A stretch of DNA of 6,805 nucleotides from Acidobacteriota bacterium (GCA_023427865.1 JAEYZV010000630.1:1-6805); one strand, 5' to 3'. Counted from the first letter of the stretch, positions 1-6,054 are shown. Notes: generated by a model from the sequence alone, not told the origin. Made by a program: numbers and translations.

Positions 1-369
1 ATGACACCCTTGGCCACCTATCGAAGCCTCGAGTCCTGGCAACGTGCCATGGACCTCGCCGTCCTCACACTGCGTGCCGCTCCCGGCCTGCCGCCGGATG
101 AACGCTTCGGGATCGGATTGCAGATCCGCAAGGCCGCCGTGTCGATCCCCAGCAACATCGCCGAAGGCTACGGTCGCGGTAGCAGACCAGACTACGTTCG
201 CTTTCTCCACATGGCCCGTGGCTCACTCAATGAGGTCACCACGCTCCTCTCGCTGATCGAACGCCTCGGCTACCTGCCGCCCGACGTGCTACGGCATCTG
301 TTCGACACAGCCGACCGCGTCGGTGCCCTGTTGCACCGGCTCGTACGGTCCCTCGAACCGAAAGCATGA
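1..369 (+). CDS. four-helix-bundle protein (IVP/S23-like family)
   Basis: A 122-residue protein of the four-helix-bundle family first described as the protein encoded by 23S rRNA intervening sequences and often mislabelled 'S23 ribosomal protein'. What is seen: the N-terminal YRSLESWQRAMDLA helix, the family hallmark SIPSNIAEGYGR at residues 48-59, then RPDYVRFLHMARGSLNE (62-78) and a C-terminal helix ending at Lys121-Ala122. Length is normal for the family. Members form small helical oligomers; their cellular role is mostly unknown, and the relative Avd assists reverse transcriptase in diversity-generating retroelements. No rRNA or reverse transcriptase is nearby, so this is an orphan copy. 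The ATG is the first base of the window, so its ribosome-binding site is not visible and a slightly earlier start cannot be excluded, although the N-terminus matches the usual start of the family. It is convergent with the ABC operon, and a heptamer array begins about 35 bases after its stop. Confidence 0.9.
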   Translation: MTPLATYRSLESWQRAMDLAVLTLRAAPGLPPDERFGIGLQIRKAAVSIPSNIAEGYGRGSRPDYVRFLHMARGSLNEVTTLLSLIERLGYLPPDVLRHLFDTADRVGALLHRLVRSLEPKA

Positions 370-404
370 TCGATGCTCTGGTGCCTCCAGCCGGCTTCGG
401 CCCC

Positions 405-445
405 CGCACCCGGCACCCGCACCCGGCACCCGGTCCCCGGTCCCC
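405..445. repeat. heptamer tandem array A (GGGTGCC / GGGGACC units)
   Basis: Six consecutive units read on the plus strand as CGCACCC, GGCACCC, GCACCC (one base short), GGCACCC, GGTCCCC and GGTCCCC. On the minus strand these are GGGGACC and GGGTGCC units. The array fills most of the gap between the convergent four-helix-bundle gene and the ABC ATPase and ends one base beyond the ATPase TAG stop (447-449). On the minus strand, which is the sense strand of the ABC operon, it has seven runs of three or more G with 3-4 base spacers, so the 3' end of that transcript could fold into a G-quadruplex. No U-tract follows, so it is not a classical terminator. Confidence 0.85.
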
Positions 446-446
446 G

Positions 447-1370
447 CTACTTGACCAGGTACCCGAACACCGCCGCCAGGTTGTCGTCGGGCGAGGTCAC
501 TTCGTCGATGCGCCCGTACGTCTCGGCGGCCGCAAGGCTCGTGAGCTGCGTGTAGAAGACGTCGGGCTGATCGGTCTCCACCACGAGCGCGTCGCCCTCG
601 AACCGCAGGCTGCGCACGTACGCGTACGACAGGCACTCGCGGGCGAGGTCGCGGGGCCGTTCGGCGCGGATGTGCACCGTGTGCGGATGGTGATCGATGA
701 GCGCCCGGATGTCGTGGACGTCGCCCTCGGCGAGGATACGGCCGTTGTTGATGAGGAGCACGTTGCTCGTCATCGCCTCCACCTCGTGGAGGATGTGACT
801 CGAGACGAGCACGCTGCGGCCGTCGCGCGCCCATTCGCGGATGATGCGGATCGTGCGACGGCGCATCAACGGGTCCATGCCCGTGAGTGGTTCGTCGAGG
901 ATCAGCAGGTCCGGGTCGTGCACGAAGGCCTGCGCCAGCTTCACGCGCTGCCGCATGCCCTTGCTGTAGGCGCCGATCTTCTTGCCGGCCGCGGGCATCA
1001 GGTCGACCGCGTCGAGCGCGCGTATCGCCGCATCCTTCGCCTCGGTACTTGAATAGCCGTTCAGCCGGACGAGCGCCGACACCCAGTCCAGCCCGGTCAT
1101 GCGCTCGTAGAAGCTGTCCTGTTCTGGGCAGAACCCGATGCGCGTGTAGGCCGCCGGGTTGTTCCAGATCGGCGCGCCGAGCACCGACACGGCGCCCTTG
1201 CTCGGCTTGAGCTGCCCGGTGATGAGCTTCATGAAGGTCGACTTGCCCGCCCCGTTGGGGCCGAGCAGGCCGGTGATGCCCGCCGGGATCGTCACCGAGA
1301 CGTCGTTCAGGCCGATGACCTGCCCGTACCACTTCGACACGTGGTCGGCGGTGATGATGGCGGCGCTCAT
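447..1370 (-). CDS. ABC-2 type transporter ATP-binding protein (second ATPase of operon)
   Basis: A 307-residue nucleotide-binding subunit that hydrolyses ATP at the cytoplasmic face to drive the membrane subunit encoded just upstream. Motifs seen: Walker A GPNGAGKST at 37-45, Q-loop region CPEQD at 81-85, signature YSKGMRQ at 135-141, Walker B LLILDE at 155-160 followed by the D-loop GMDP, and the H-loop histidine at 192. About 100 residues after the catalytic domain form a C-terminal extension typical of the NatA/CcmA-like group. The ATG overlaps the permease stop as ATGA, and GGAGGT sits 6 bases upstream (1382-1377), which fixes the start; the open frame further upstream is only antisense-free space inside the permease gene. 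It is the last gene of the operon, and heptamer array A begins 2 bases after its stop codon. The substrate is unknown. Differences from the first ATPase in the signature and Q-loop suggest the two are not recent duplicates. Confidence 0.93.
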   Translation of the reverse strand: MSAAIITADHVSKWYGQVIGLNDVSVTIPAGITGLLGPNGAGKSTFMKLITGQLKPSKGAVSVLGAPIWNNPAAYTRIGFCPEQDSFYERMTGLDWVSALVRLNGYSSTEAKDAAIRALDAVDLMPAAGKKIGAYSKGMRQRVKLAQAFVHDPDLLILDEPLTGMDPLMRRRTIRIIREWARDGRSVLVSSHILHEVEAMTSNVLLINNGRILAEGDVHDIRALIDHHPHTVHIRAERPRDLARECLSYAYVRSLRFEGDALVVETDQPDVFYTQLTSLAAAETYGRIDEVTSPDDNLAAVFGYLVK

Positions 1371-2209
1371 GCCACCACCTCCACGCCGCGGACGCGCCGC
1401 TCGAGCACCGAGACCGAGATGACGACCACGGCGAGCAGCACGATGAAGGACACGGCGACGGGCGTCTGATGACGTGGTGCCTGGCGGAAGATCACGTCGC
1501 CGACCTGGTCGAGGCTTGCCTGCACCGACACCCAGGAGATCGCCGTGCTGCCGGTGATGAAGCGCAGCGCGTTGAACATCGCGTCCGAGAACAGCAGCAG
1601 GCCCGCGAACATGATGCCGACGAAGCGGCTGCTGCGCGACAGCGACGACAACGCCGTCATGCCGAAGGTGATCACGATCACCGTCAACAGGCAGTACAGC
1701 GTGACCGAGGCTATGAGCGAGGAGTTCGCCGCGAGGAACGTGAAGCTGCCCGAGAAGGCGATCTGCAGGATGAGCAGCAGCACCGCCGGCAGCCAGGTGA
1801 CCGCCAGCAGGAACAGCGCGAGGACGGTCATCTTGCCGAGGATGTACTCGGCGCGCGTCACCGGCTTGGACAGGTAGAGCTGCAGCGCGTTCGCCCGCCG
1901 GTCGTTGGCGATGAGCCCCGAGCCGACATAGACCGTGATGAGGAAGACGAAGATGCCCTGCTGCGAGAGGAAGTCGCGGAACGTCTGCGTGGACGGGGCG
2001 AGGAACGTCGCCGCCTGCGAGAAGTTCGAGGCGAGGAACAGCTGGGTGGCACGCACGATGAACGGGATCCAGGCCACGAGCAGCAGCCCGAGGAACGCCC
2101 GGCGCGTGATGAACGACATCAGCCCGGCACGGGCAATCACCAGCCACGCGCTGCTGACGGGACGCTTCTCGCCCGTGTAGCGCCGGTAGGACTGATCATG
2201 GATGGGCAC
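1367..2209 (-). CDS. ABC-2 type transporter permease
   Basis: A 280-residue inner-membrane subunit. The N-terminus, with DQSYRRYTGEK at 5-15, is cytoplasmic and resembles the QxYRRYxG start of NosY-like permeases. About six hydrophobic segments follow, roughly at 38-54, 84-101, 127-150, 165-187, 197-212 and 251-269. The stretch LQLYLSKPVTRAEYILGK at 109-126, just before the third segment, is the characteristic ABC-2 coupling region. The start is GTG at 2209, supported by a strong AAGGAGG five bases upstream. The gene overlaps the first ATPase by 14 bases and the second by 4, so all three are very likely co-translated. Such permeases usually export lipids, drugs or peptides, or serve envelope assembly; nothing here identifies the cargo. 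It is the only membrane subunit for two ATPases, so it presumably dimerises or pairs with a permease encoded elsewhere. Confidence 0.9.
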   Translation of the reverse strand: MPIHDQSYRRYTGEKRPVSSAWLVIARAGLMSFITRRAFLGLLLVAWIPFIVRATQLFLASNFSQAATFLAPSTQTFRDFLSQQGIFVFLITVYVGSGLIANDRRANALQLYLSKPVTRAEYILGKMTVLALFLLAVTWLPAVLLLILQIAFSGSFTFLAANSSLIASVTLYCLLTVIVITFGMTALSSLSRSSRFVGIMFAGLLLFSDAMFNALRFITGSTAISWVSVQASLDQVGDVIFRQAPRHQTPVAVSFIVLLAVVVISVSVLERRVRGVEVVA

Positions 2210-3143
2210 GGCCGCCTCCTTCGATGGCGTCGACGAAGACGTCCTCGAGCGTCGGCACGCTCGGACGCAGGTGACGCACCTGCATGCCTTCTGCCGAGGC
2301 CAGCGCGAACACGTCGCGCGCCGTCCGTCCGGCGGGCACCAGCACCCGCATCACATCCTCGTCGGTGCCGTGCGCCTCGAGCCCCTGCGCGTGCAGCGCC
2401 TCGAGGAACCGCAACAGGTCGCCCTTGATCCGCAGCTCGAACACGCTGCCGCCCGTTCCCTTCAGTGTCGCGATGGGCCCCTGGGTGGCGATGCGGCCCT
2501 TGTCCATCACGATCACGTGGTCGCAGGTGAACTCGACGTCAGGCAGCAGATGCGATGAGAGGATCAGGTTGACGCGCTTGTTGTGGCCGAGGTCGTGGAT
2601 GAGGGCGAGCATCTCGTCACGGCCCTTGGGGTCCATGCCGTTGGTGGGCTCGTCGAGGAACAGCAGGTCTGGGTCGTGCACGAGCGCCTGCGCGAGCTTT
2701 ATGCGCTGCTTCATGCCGGTGCTGTAGGTCTCGCCGTTGCGGTAGCGCGCCTCGCCGAGGCCCACGTAATAGAGCACCTCGTGCGCACGCTGCATCGCGT
2801 CCACCGGCGGCAGGCCCGAAAGCTGACCGCAATAGGCGACAAACGTCACCGCGTTCATCCCCGGGATGTGCGAGTCGTTCTCCGGCATGTAGCCGATGCG
2901 CGCGCGTATCTCCTGCGCCTTGTGCCGCACGTCCAGGCCGAGCACCTGCATCTGCCCGCTGGTCGGCGCCACGAACCCGAGCAGCGCCTTGAGCATCGTG
3001 CTCTTGCCGGCCCCGTTGGGGCCCAGCTGGCCCACGGCCCCGGGCGGGAACTGCACCGCCACCTGGGTGAGGGCCTCGTTCCTGCCGTAGACGACCGTGA
3101 CGTCGTCCAGGGTCACCACGGCGGTGCTGGCTGGTGTCGACAC
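2196..3143 (-). CDS. ABC-2 type transporter ATP-binding protein (first ATPase of operon)
   Basis: A 315-residue ATPase subunit and the first gene of the three-gene operon. Seen: Walker A GPNGAGKST at 41-49, the Q-loop position carrying MPEND (86-90) with no glutamine, signature YSTGMKQ at 140-146, Walker B DLLFLDEP at 159-166, D-loop GMDP at 169-172, and H-loop His198. Residues from about 233 form a DUF4162-like C-terminal domain ending in PTLEDVFVDAI, which is standard for NatA-type exporters. The start taken is GTG at 3143. No convincing Shine-Dalgarno sequence precedes it, because heptamer array B begins 10 bases upstream; tandem GTG codons at residues 9-10 are possible alternatives but would leave a very short first strand. 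The C-terminal coding sequence itself supplies the AAGGAGG used by the permease. With two distinct ATPases, the complex may be a heterodimer at the nucleotide-binding level. Confidence 0.92.
   Translation of the reverse strand: MSTPASTAVVTLDDVTVVYGRNEALTQVAVQFPPGAVGQLGPNGAGKSTMLKALLGFVAPTSGQMQVLGLDVRHKAQEIRARIGYMPENDSHIPGMNAVTFVAYCGQLSGLPPVDAMQRAHEVLYYVGLGEARYRNGETYSTGMKQRIKLAQALVHDPDLLFLDEPTNGMDPKGRDEMLALIHDLGHNKRVNLILSSHLLPDVEFTCDHVIVMDKGRIATQGPIATLKGTGGSVFELRIKGDLLRFLEALHAQGLEAHGTDEDVMRVLVPAGRTARDVFALASAEGMQVRHLRPSVPTLEDVFVDAIEGGGRAHP
2215..2221 (-). promoter_or_regulatory. Shine-Dalgarno site fixing the permease GTG start
   Basis: AAGGAGG on the minus strand, 5 bases before the GTG at 2209 and inside the last codons of the upstream ATPase gene. 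It supports the GTG start and implies translational coupling of the two genes. Confidence 0.75.
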
Positions 3144-3152
3144 GGTCAGGCA

Positions 3153-3194
3153 GGGTTCCGGCGACCGCGGATCGGGTTCCGGGTACGGGGACGA
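3153..3194. repeat. degenerate heptamer array B (GGGTTCC framework)
   Basis: Six in-phase 7-base units on the plus strand: GGGTTCC, GGCGACC, GCGGATC, GGGTTCC, GGGTACG and GGGACGA. The two exact GGGTTCC copies are 21 bases apart, which is three units. The array lies in the 231-base gap between the HD hydrolase gene and the first ABC ATPase, starting 10 bases upstream of the ATPase GTG, so it occupies the expected leader and ribosome-binding region. It is more diverged than arrays A and C, and some units are recognisable only by phase. Confidence 0.5.
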
Positions 3195-3316
3195 AGCGGA
3201 AGGACGCGCATGGAATGACGCTCGGGATGCTGGATCGTGTCGCGACCGGGAATTCGGGATGCGTGAAGCACGGGACTCTGCTCGGCCTGCCGTTGGTCGT
3301 CGGCGGTTGGCGTACG

Positions 3317-3345
3317 ACTACAGCCTACATACGGACCGGGACGAA
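3317..3345 (-). promoter_or_regulatory. weak sigma70-like promoter candidate for the ABC operon
   Basis: On the minus strand TTCGTC (3345-3340) and TGTAGT (3322-3317) are separated by 17 bases, in the least GC-rich part of the gap upstream of the ABC operon. The match to TTGACA/TATAAT is only partial, and a GTATGT/TAGGCT alternative overlaps it. It is listed because this is the only sensible promoter location for the operon. Confidence 0.2.
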
Positions 3346-3354
3346 CCGCGGTTC
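3343..3354. promoter_or_regulatory. 12-base perfect palindrome, possible operator
   Basis: GAACCGCGGTTC is a perfect palindrome about 20 bases after the HD hydrolase stop and about 200 bases upstream of the ABC operon. It overlaps the -35 part of the promoter candidate. It is too compact to be a good terminator hairpin and has no U-tract. A dimeric repressor site is one possibility; chance occurrence in GC-rich DNA is another. Confidence 0.3.
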
Positions 3355-3374
3355 AGGCGGGTCGGGGAATGCCC

Positions 3375-3950
3375 CTACCCGCCACGGAGCCCGAGCGCGT
3401 CGGCGTCGGCGCGCAGCGACTCGATGACGTTGGCGATGTGCGTCTCGAGCGGCAGGTTCAGCTCCTCGGCGCCCCGCACCAGGTCCTCTCGCGAGATGGC
3501 CCGCGCGAACGCCTTGTCCTTCATCCGCTTCTTCACCGAAGGCGGCTCGAGATCCATCACGCTCCTCGACGGGCGCACGAGGGCCGCGGCCGTGATGAAC
3601 CCGGACATCTCGTCGCAGGCATAGAGCGCCTTCTCGAGGAGGCTCTCGCGCGGCACGCCGCTGTAGTCGGCATGCGACAGGATGGCGCGCGTCACGACCT
3701 CCGGGTAGCCGTGCTGCTTCAGGATCTCCACGCCCTTGTAGGGGTGGTCGTCCAGCGACGGCCATTGCTCGTAGTCGAAGTCGTGCAGCAGCGCGGTGAC
3801 GCTCCACAGCGCCTCTTCCTCGCCGAAGCGCCGCGCGTACCCGCGCACCGCGGACTCCACCGCGTAGGCATGCCGGCGAAGGCTCTCGCTCTTCGTGTAT
3901 TGGTGCAGCAGCGCCAGCGCCGCCTCGCGGTCGGGGGTCCAGCTCACCAT
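3375..3950 (-). CDS. HDIG-domain hydrolase (HD superfamily)
   Basis: A 191-residue soluble HD-superfamily protein, probably a metal-dependent phosphohydrolase; the substrate is not known for this group. Seen: a first histidine in LRRHAYAVE (His27), the HD pair in LLHDFDYE (His56, Asp57), a further histidine in ILSHADYSG (His93) and a late aspartate in ACDEMSG (Asp113). These are the ligands expected of a complete metal centre. The conserved tail VRPSRSVMDLEPPSVKKRMK (126-145), followed by DKAFAR, is characteristic of a widespread family of predicted HD hydrolases (COG2316-like, from memory). The ATG at 3950 is preceded by GGGGAGG three bases upstream and overlaps the end of the amino-acid permease by 7 bases, so it should be translated from the same mRNA. 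A larger frame reading through from the permease region is a shadow and not a fusion. Function beyond hydrolysis of a phosphorylated small molecule is inference. Confidence 0.9.
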   Translation of the reverse strand: MVSWTPDREAALALLHQYTKSESLRRHAYAVESAVRGYARRFGEEEALWSVTALLHDFDYEQWPSLDDHPYKGVEILKQHGYPEVVTRAILSHADYSGVPRESLLEKALYACDEMSGFITAAALVRPSRSVMDLEPPSVKKRMKDKAFARAISREDLVRGAEELNLPLETHIANVIESLRADADALGLRGG

Positions 3951-5350
3951 CGTCCTCCCCTCGCCAGCAGGAAGACCGGCACACCTGCGAGCACGATGAC
4001 CAGGCCCGGCCATGTCGTGGCCGGCCGGTACGCGAACAGCACGAACAGGATGGACAGCGCTCCGGCGATGTAGAGGCCAGGCACGACGGGATAGCCGAAG
4101 GCGCGGTACGGCCGCGGCGCGTCGGGCCGCGTGCGCCGCAGCCGGAACAGGCCCGCCACCGTGAGCGCATAGAAGATCAGCGCGGCCGAGATGACGTAAT
4201 CGAGCAGGTTGCTGTAGAGGTTGCCGTACCGCCCGGTCGTCGCGTCGTACGTGCGCGGCAGCACGAGCAGGACGGCCCAGAGGCCCTGCAGCAGCAGGCC
4301 ATGCGCCGGCACACGCGCCGCGTTGAGCTCCGCCGCGCGGCGGAAGAACAGCCCGTCCCGTGCCATCGCGTAATACGCACGGGCTCCCGCCAGCACCAGG
4401 CCGTTCAGGCATCCGAATGTCGACACCATGATGGCGGCCGCCATCGTCGCGACGCCGATGCCCGGGAACACCGAGTCCACGAGCAGGGTCGCGACCCGAT
4501 CCGATGGCGCCGTCTGGACCGACGCAAGCGGCAGCGCCACGAGGTAGGCGACGTTGGCCAGCACGTACAGGCCGGTGACGATCGCGGTGCCGAGCACCAT
4601 CGCGAGTGGCAGCGTGCGTCGCGGGTCCTTCACCTCGCCCGCCGTGAAACAGACGTTGTGCCAGGCGTCCGACGAGAACAGCGATCCGGTCTGCGCGATG
4701 CCGACCGCCACCAGGAGCCCGAACGCAGTCGCCGCCGTCAGCCCGGGCGCGAGTTCCACGGCGCCACGCACCGTCCAGGGGTCGCCGAAGTTCGATGCCA
4801 CGGCCTCGCTGTTCCATCCGAGCAGGATGCCGACGAGGATGAGCGCCACGAGCGCGCCGGTCTTTGCCGTGGTGAAGACGTTCTGGACGATCTTGCCGTA
4901 CTCGAGCCCACGGGTGTTCGTCCAGGTCAGGAGCCCGATCAGCAACACCCCGACGAGCTGCGCCGTCGACAGCGACAGCGCATAGCTCGAGGTGATGTGG
5001 ATGGGCGCGATCAGGTACTGGTCCTCCGCGATCGCCGGGAACAGGACCCCTGTGAAGCGCGCGAACGCGACCGCCACGGCGGCGATCGTGCCGGTCTGGA
5101 TGACCGTGAACAGCGTCCAGCCGTAAAGGAACCCGGCCAGCGGCGAGAACGCCTCGCGCAGGAACACGTACTGCCCGCCGGCGCGCGGCATCATCGCGGC
5201 GAGCTCGCCGTACGAGAGTGCCGCCCCAACCGTCAGCAGGCCGGTCAGCACCCACGCCAGCAGGAGCCACCCGGGGCTGCCGATCAGCCGCGCCATGTCG
5301 GCCGAGACGATGAAGATTCCCGAGCCGATCATCGAGCCGACCACGACCAT
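3944..5350 (-). CDS. APC-superfamily amino-acid permease
   Basis: A 468-residue inner-membrane transporter with about 12 hydrophobic segments, predicted to move amino acids or related amines. Seen from the listed start: GSMIGSGIF at 5-13 in the first membrane helix (the unwound substrate-binding motif of APC carriers), YGELAAMMPRAGGQYVFLRE at 47-66, GWTLF near 77, FSSDAWHNVCFTAGEVKDPR at 225-244, ARAYYAMARDG at 323-333 and RPYRAFGYPVVPGLYI at 413-428. These place it near the LAT-like branch of the superfamily. The start is doubtful. ATG 5350 is inside the conserved LGLYDATMVVVGS stretch, and recognisable coding sequence (FRRGLGLYDAT) continues upstream in frame, yet no ATG, GTG, TTG or CTG occurs in frame back to a TGA at 5557-5555. 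The true protein may begin near 5450 with a non-standard codon or a one-base frame error. The gene is coupled to the HD hydrolase downstream. Confidence 0.88.
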   Translation of the reverse strand: MVVVGSMIGSGIFIVSADMARLIGSPGWLLLAWVLTGLLTVGAALSYGELAAMMPRAGGQYVFLREAFSPLAGFLYGWTLFTVIQTGTIAAVAVAFARFTGVLFPAIAEDQYLIAPIHITSSYALSLSTAQLVGVLLIGLLTWTNTRGLEYGKIVQNVFTTAKTGALVALILVGILLGWNSEAVASNFGDPWTVRGAVELAPGLTAATAFGLLVAVGIAQTGSLFSSDAWHNVCFTAGEVKDPRRTLPLAMVLGTAIVTGLYVLANVAYLVALPLASVQTAPSDRVATLLVDSVFPGIGVATMAAAIMVSTFGCLNGLVLAGARAYYAMARDGLFFRRAAELNAARVPAHGLLLQGLWAVLLVLPRTYDATTGRYGNLYSNLLDYVISAALIFYALTVAGLFRLRRTRPDAPRPYRAFGYPVVPGLYIAGALSILFVLFAYRPATTWPGLVIVLAGVPVFLLARGGRW

Positions 5351-5455
5351 CGTCGCGTCGTAGAGCCCGAGCCCGCGACGGAACTCGCTGTCGAGGCCGG
5401 CGTCGCGCGCGGCCGCCGGCGAGATGGTCCGCTTGAGGTCGGGGCTATACCATCG

Positions 5456-5504
5456 GGGGACCGGGGACCGGGGACCGGGGACCGGGGGCCGGGGACCGGG
5501 GGCC
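5456..5504. repeat. heptamer tandem array C (7 x GGGGACC/GGGGGCC)
   Basis: Seven perfectly phased units on the plus strand: four GGGGACC, then GGGGGCC, GGGGACC and GGGGGCC. The array lies in the gap between the end of the NUDIX gene and the start of the APC permease, both on the minus strand, ending about 105 bases from the listed permease ATG. The plus strand meets the G-quadruplex pattern with four-G runs and 3-base spacers; here it is the template strand, so the RNA would be C-rich. The GGGGACC unit is identical to that in array A, in the opposite orientation. Near-identity between units suggests recent expansion. Confidence 0.93.
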
Positions 5505-5568
5505 GGCTGCGGGTCTTGTCCGCGCTCGAGTGGGCACGGACGTCCCCGGTGGGGTCAGCTCCGCTGCG

Positions 5569-6006
5569 CTACCAGTCGAGCGGCATCTGCCGCGCCCGCT
5601 CGATGACCTGCGTCGTCTTCTCCGTGAGCTCGTAGGGTCCGAGCCCCTCCAGCGACACCCACACGGCGTCCGAAACGTCGTCGCCCGCCACCAGCGTGCC
5701 GTCGATCGGCACGCAGAGGTAGTCGACGAGGACGAAGTGGTACTTCACCCGCCCCTCCTCGTCACGGAGGATGCGATCGAACACTTCCACGACCGGGCCG
5801 ACGCGTGTGACGAGTCCTGTCTCTTCGTACAGTTCGCGGGCGACACCGACCTCGAGGGGTTCACCGACGTCGAGGGCTCCGCCGGGGATGCTCCACCGGC
5901 CGGCGAGCGGCTCATACTTCCGCTTGATCAGGACGACCCGGCCGTCCTGCACGATGATGCCGCCGACACCGACGATGGGCCTGGTGGGATAGAGACGCTG
6001 CGACAC
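5569..6006 (-). CDS. NUDIX hydrolase
   Basis: A 145-residue enzyme of the NUDIX family, which splits nucleoside diphosphates linked to another group; the closest general type is ADP-ribose pyrophosphatase or MutT-like housecleaning. The full NUDIX box is present: Gly43, Glu49 and then RELYEETGL at 57-65, with the REUXEE metal-binding glutamates 58, 61 and 62 intact. WSIPGG (38-43) leads into the box. The N-terminal strand PIVGVGGIIVQDGRVVLIKR is typical. The start is GTG at 6006, the only usable start after an in-frame TAA at 6024-6022; it lacks a clear Shine-Dalgarno sequence, so initiation on a very short leader is plausible. The gene is divergent from the response regulator and co-directional with the APC permease, separated from it by 218 bases and heptamer array C. 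Exact substrate cannot be assigned. Confidence 0.93.
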   Translation of the reverse strand: MSQRLYPTRPIVGVGGIIVQDGRVVLIKRKYEPLAGRWSIPGGALDVGEPLEVGVARELYEETGLVTRVGPVVEVFDRILRDEEGRVKYHFVLVDYLCVPIDGTLVAGDDVSDAVWVSLEGLGPYELTEKTTQVIERARQMPLDW

Positions 6007-6021
6007 GTGGCTGCCGACAGC

Positions 6022-6048
6022 TTACCCGAGCACGGATTTGCGTATGCT
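6022..6048 (+). promoter_or_regulatory. possible promoter for the response regulator
   Basis: TATGCT at 6043-6048 is a fair -10 element, with only a weak -35 candidate (TTACCC at 6022-6027, spacing 15). A transcript from about 6055 would carry a leader of roughly 125 bases before the response regulator ATG. Confidence 0.25.
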
Positions 6049-6054
6049 CTTGGG
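6025..6054. promoter_or_regulatory. interrupted inverted repeat in the divergent intergenic region
   Basis: CCCGAGCA (6025-6032) and TGCTC-tt-GGG (6045-6054) are complementary apart from a two-base bulge, around a 12-base AT-richer centre. It sits between the NUDIX GTG and the response regulator and spans the -10 candidate. It could be a shared operator for the divergent genes or a hairpin; chance is not excluded. Confidence 0.3.

Noticed and set aside
1..369. Ribosomal protein S23 or a 23S rRNA intervening sequence.
   Set aside because: No rRNA sequence surrounds it; the S23 name is a legacy label for this four-helix-bundle family.
1..446. Part of a diversity-generating retroelement (Avd-like protein beside repeats).
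   Set aside because: No reverse transcriptase or template/variable repeat pair is in the window, and the repeats are 7-base units, not long near-identical copies.
370..446. Classical rho-independent terminator between the convergent genes.
   Set aside because: Only a 4-bp stem (390-401, GCCG/CGGC) was found, with no T-run on either strand.
447..2147. Reading the second ABC ATPase as a 566-residue protein with a long N-terminal extension.
   Set aside because: The extra part is arginine-, proline- and histidine-rich sequence in the wrong frame of the permease gene. ATG 1370 has a GGAGGT site and overlaps the permease stop in the usual ATGA form.
3375..5270. A large fused protein ending in the HD hydrolase.
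   Set aside because: The upstream part is low-complexity shadow of the APC permease frame. The HD protein begins at ATG 3950 with its own ribosome-binding site.
5456..5504. CRISPR array.
   Set aside because: Units are 7 bases and directly adjacent with no spacers, and no cas gene is present.
4301..5635. A 444-codon open frame on the plus strand.
   Set aside because: It is antisense to the APC permease and HD region, dominated by Arg, Asp, Glu and His, and has no recognisable motif; typical of high-GC antisense frames.
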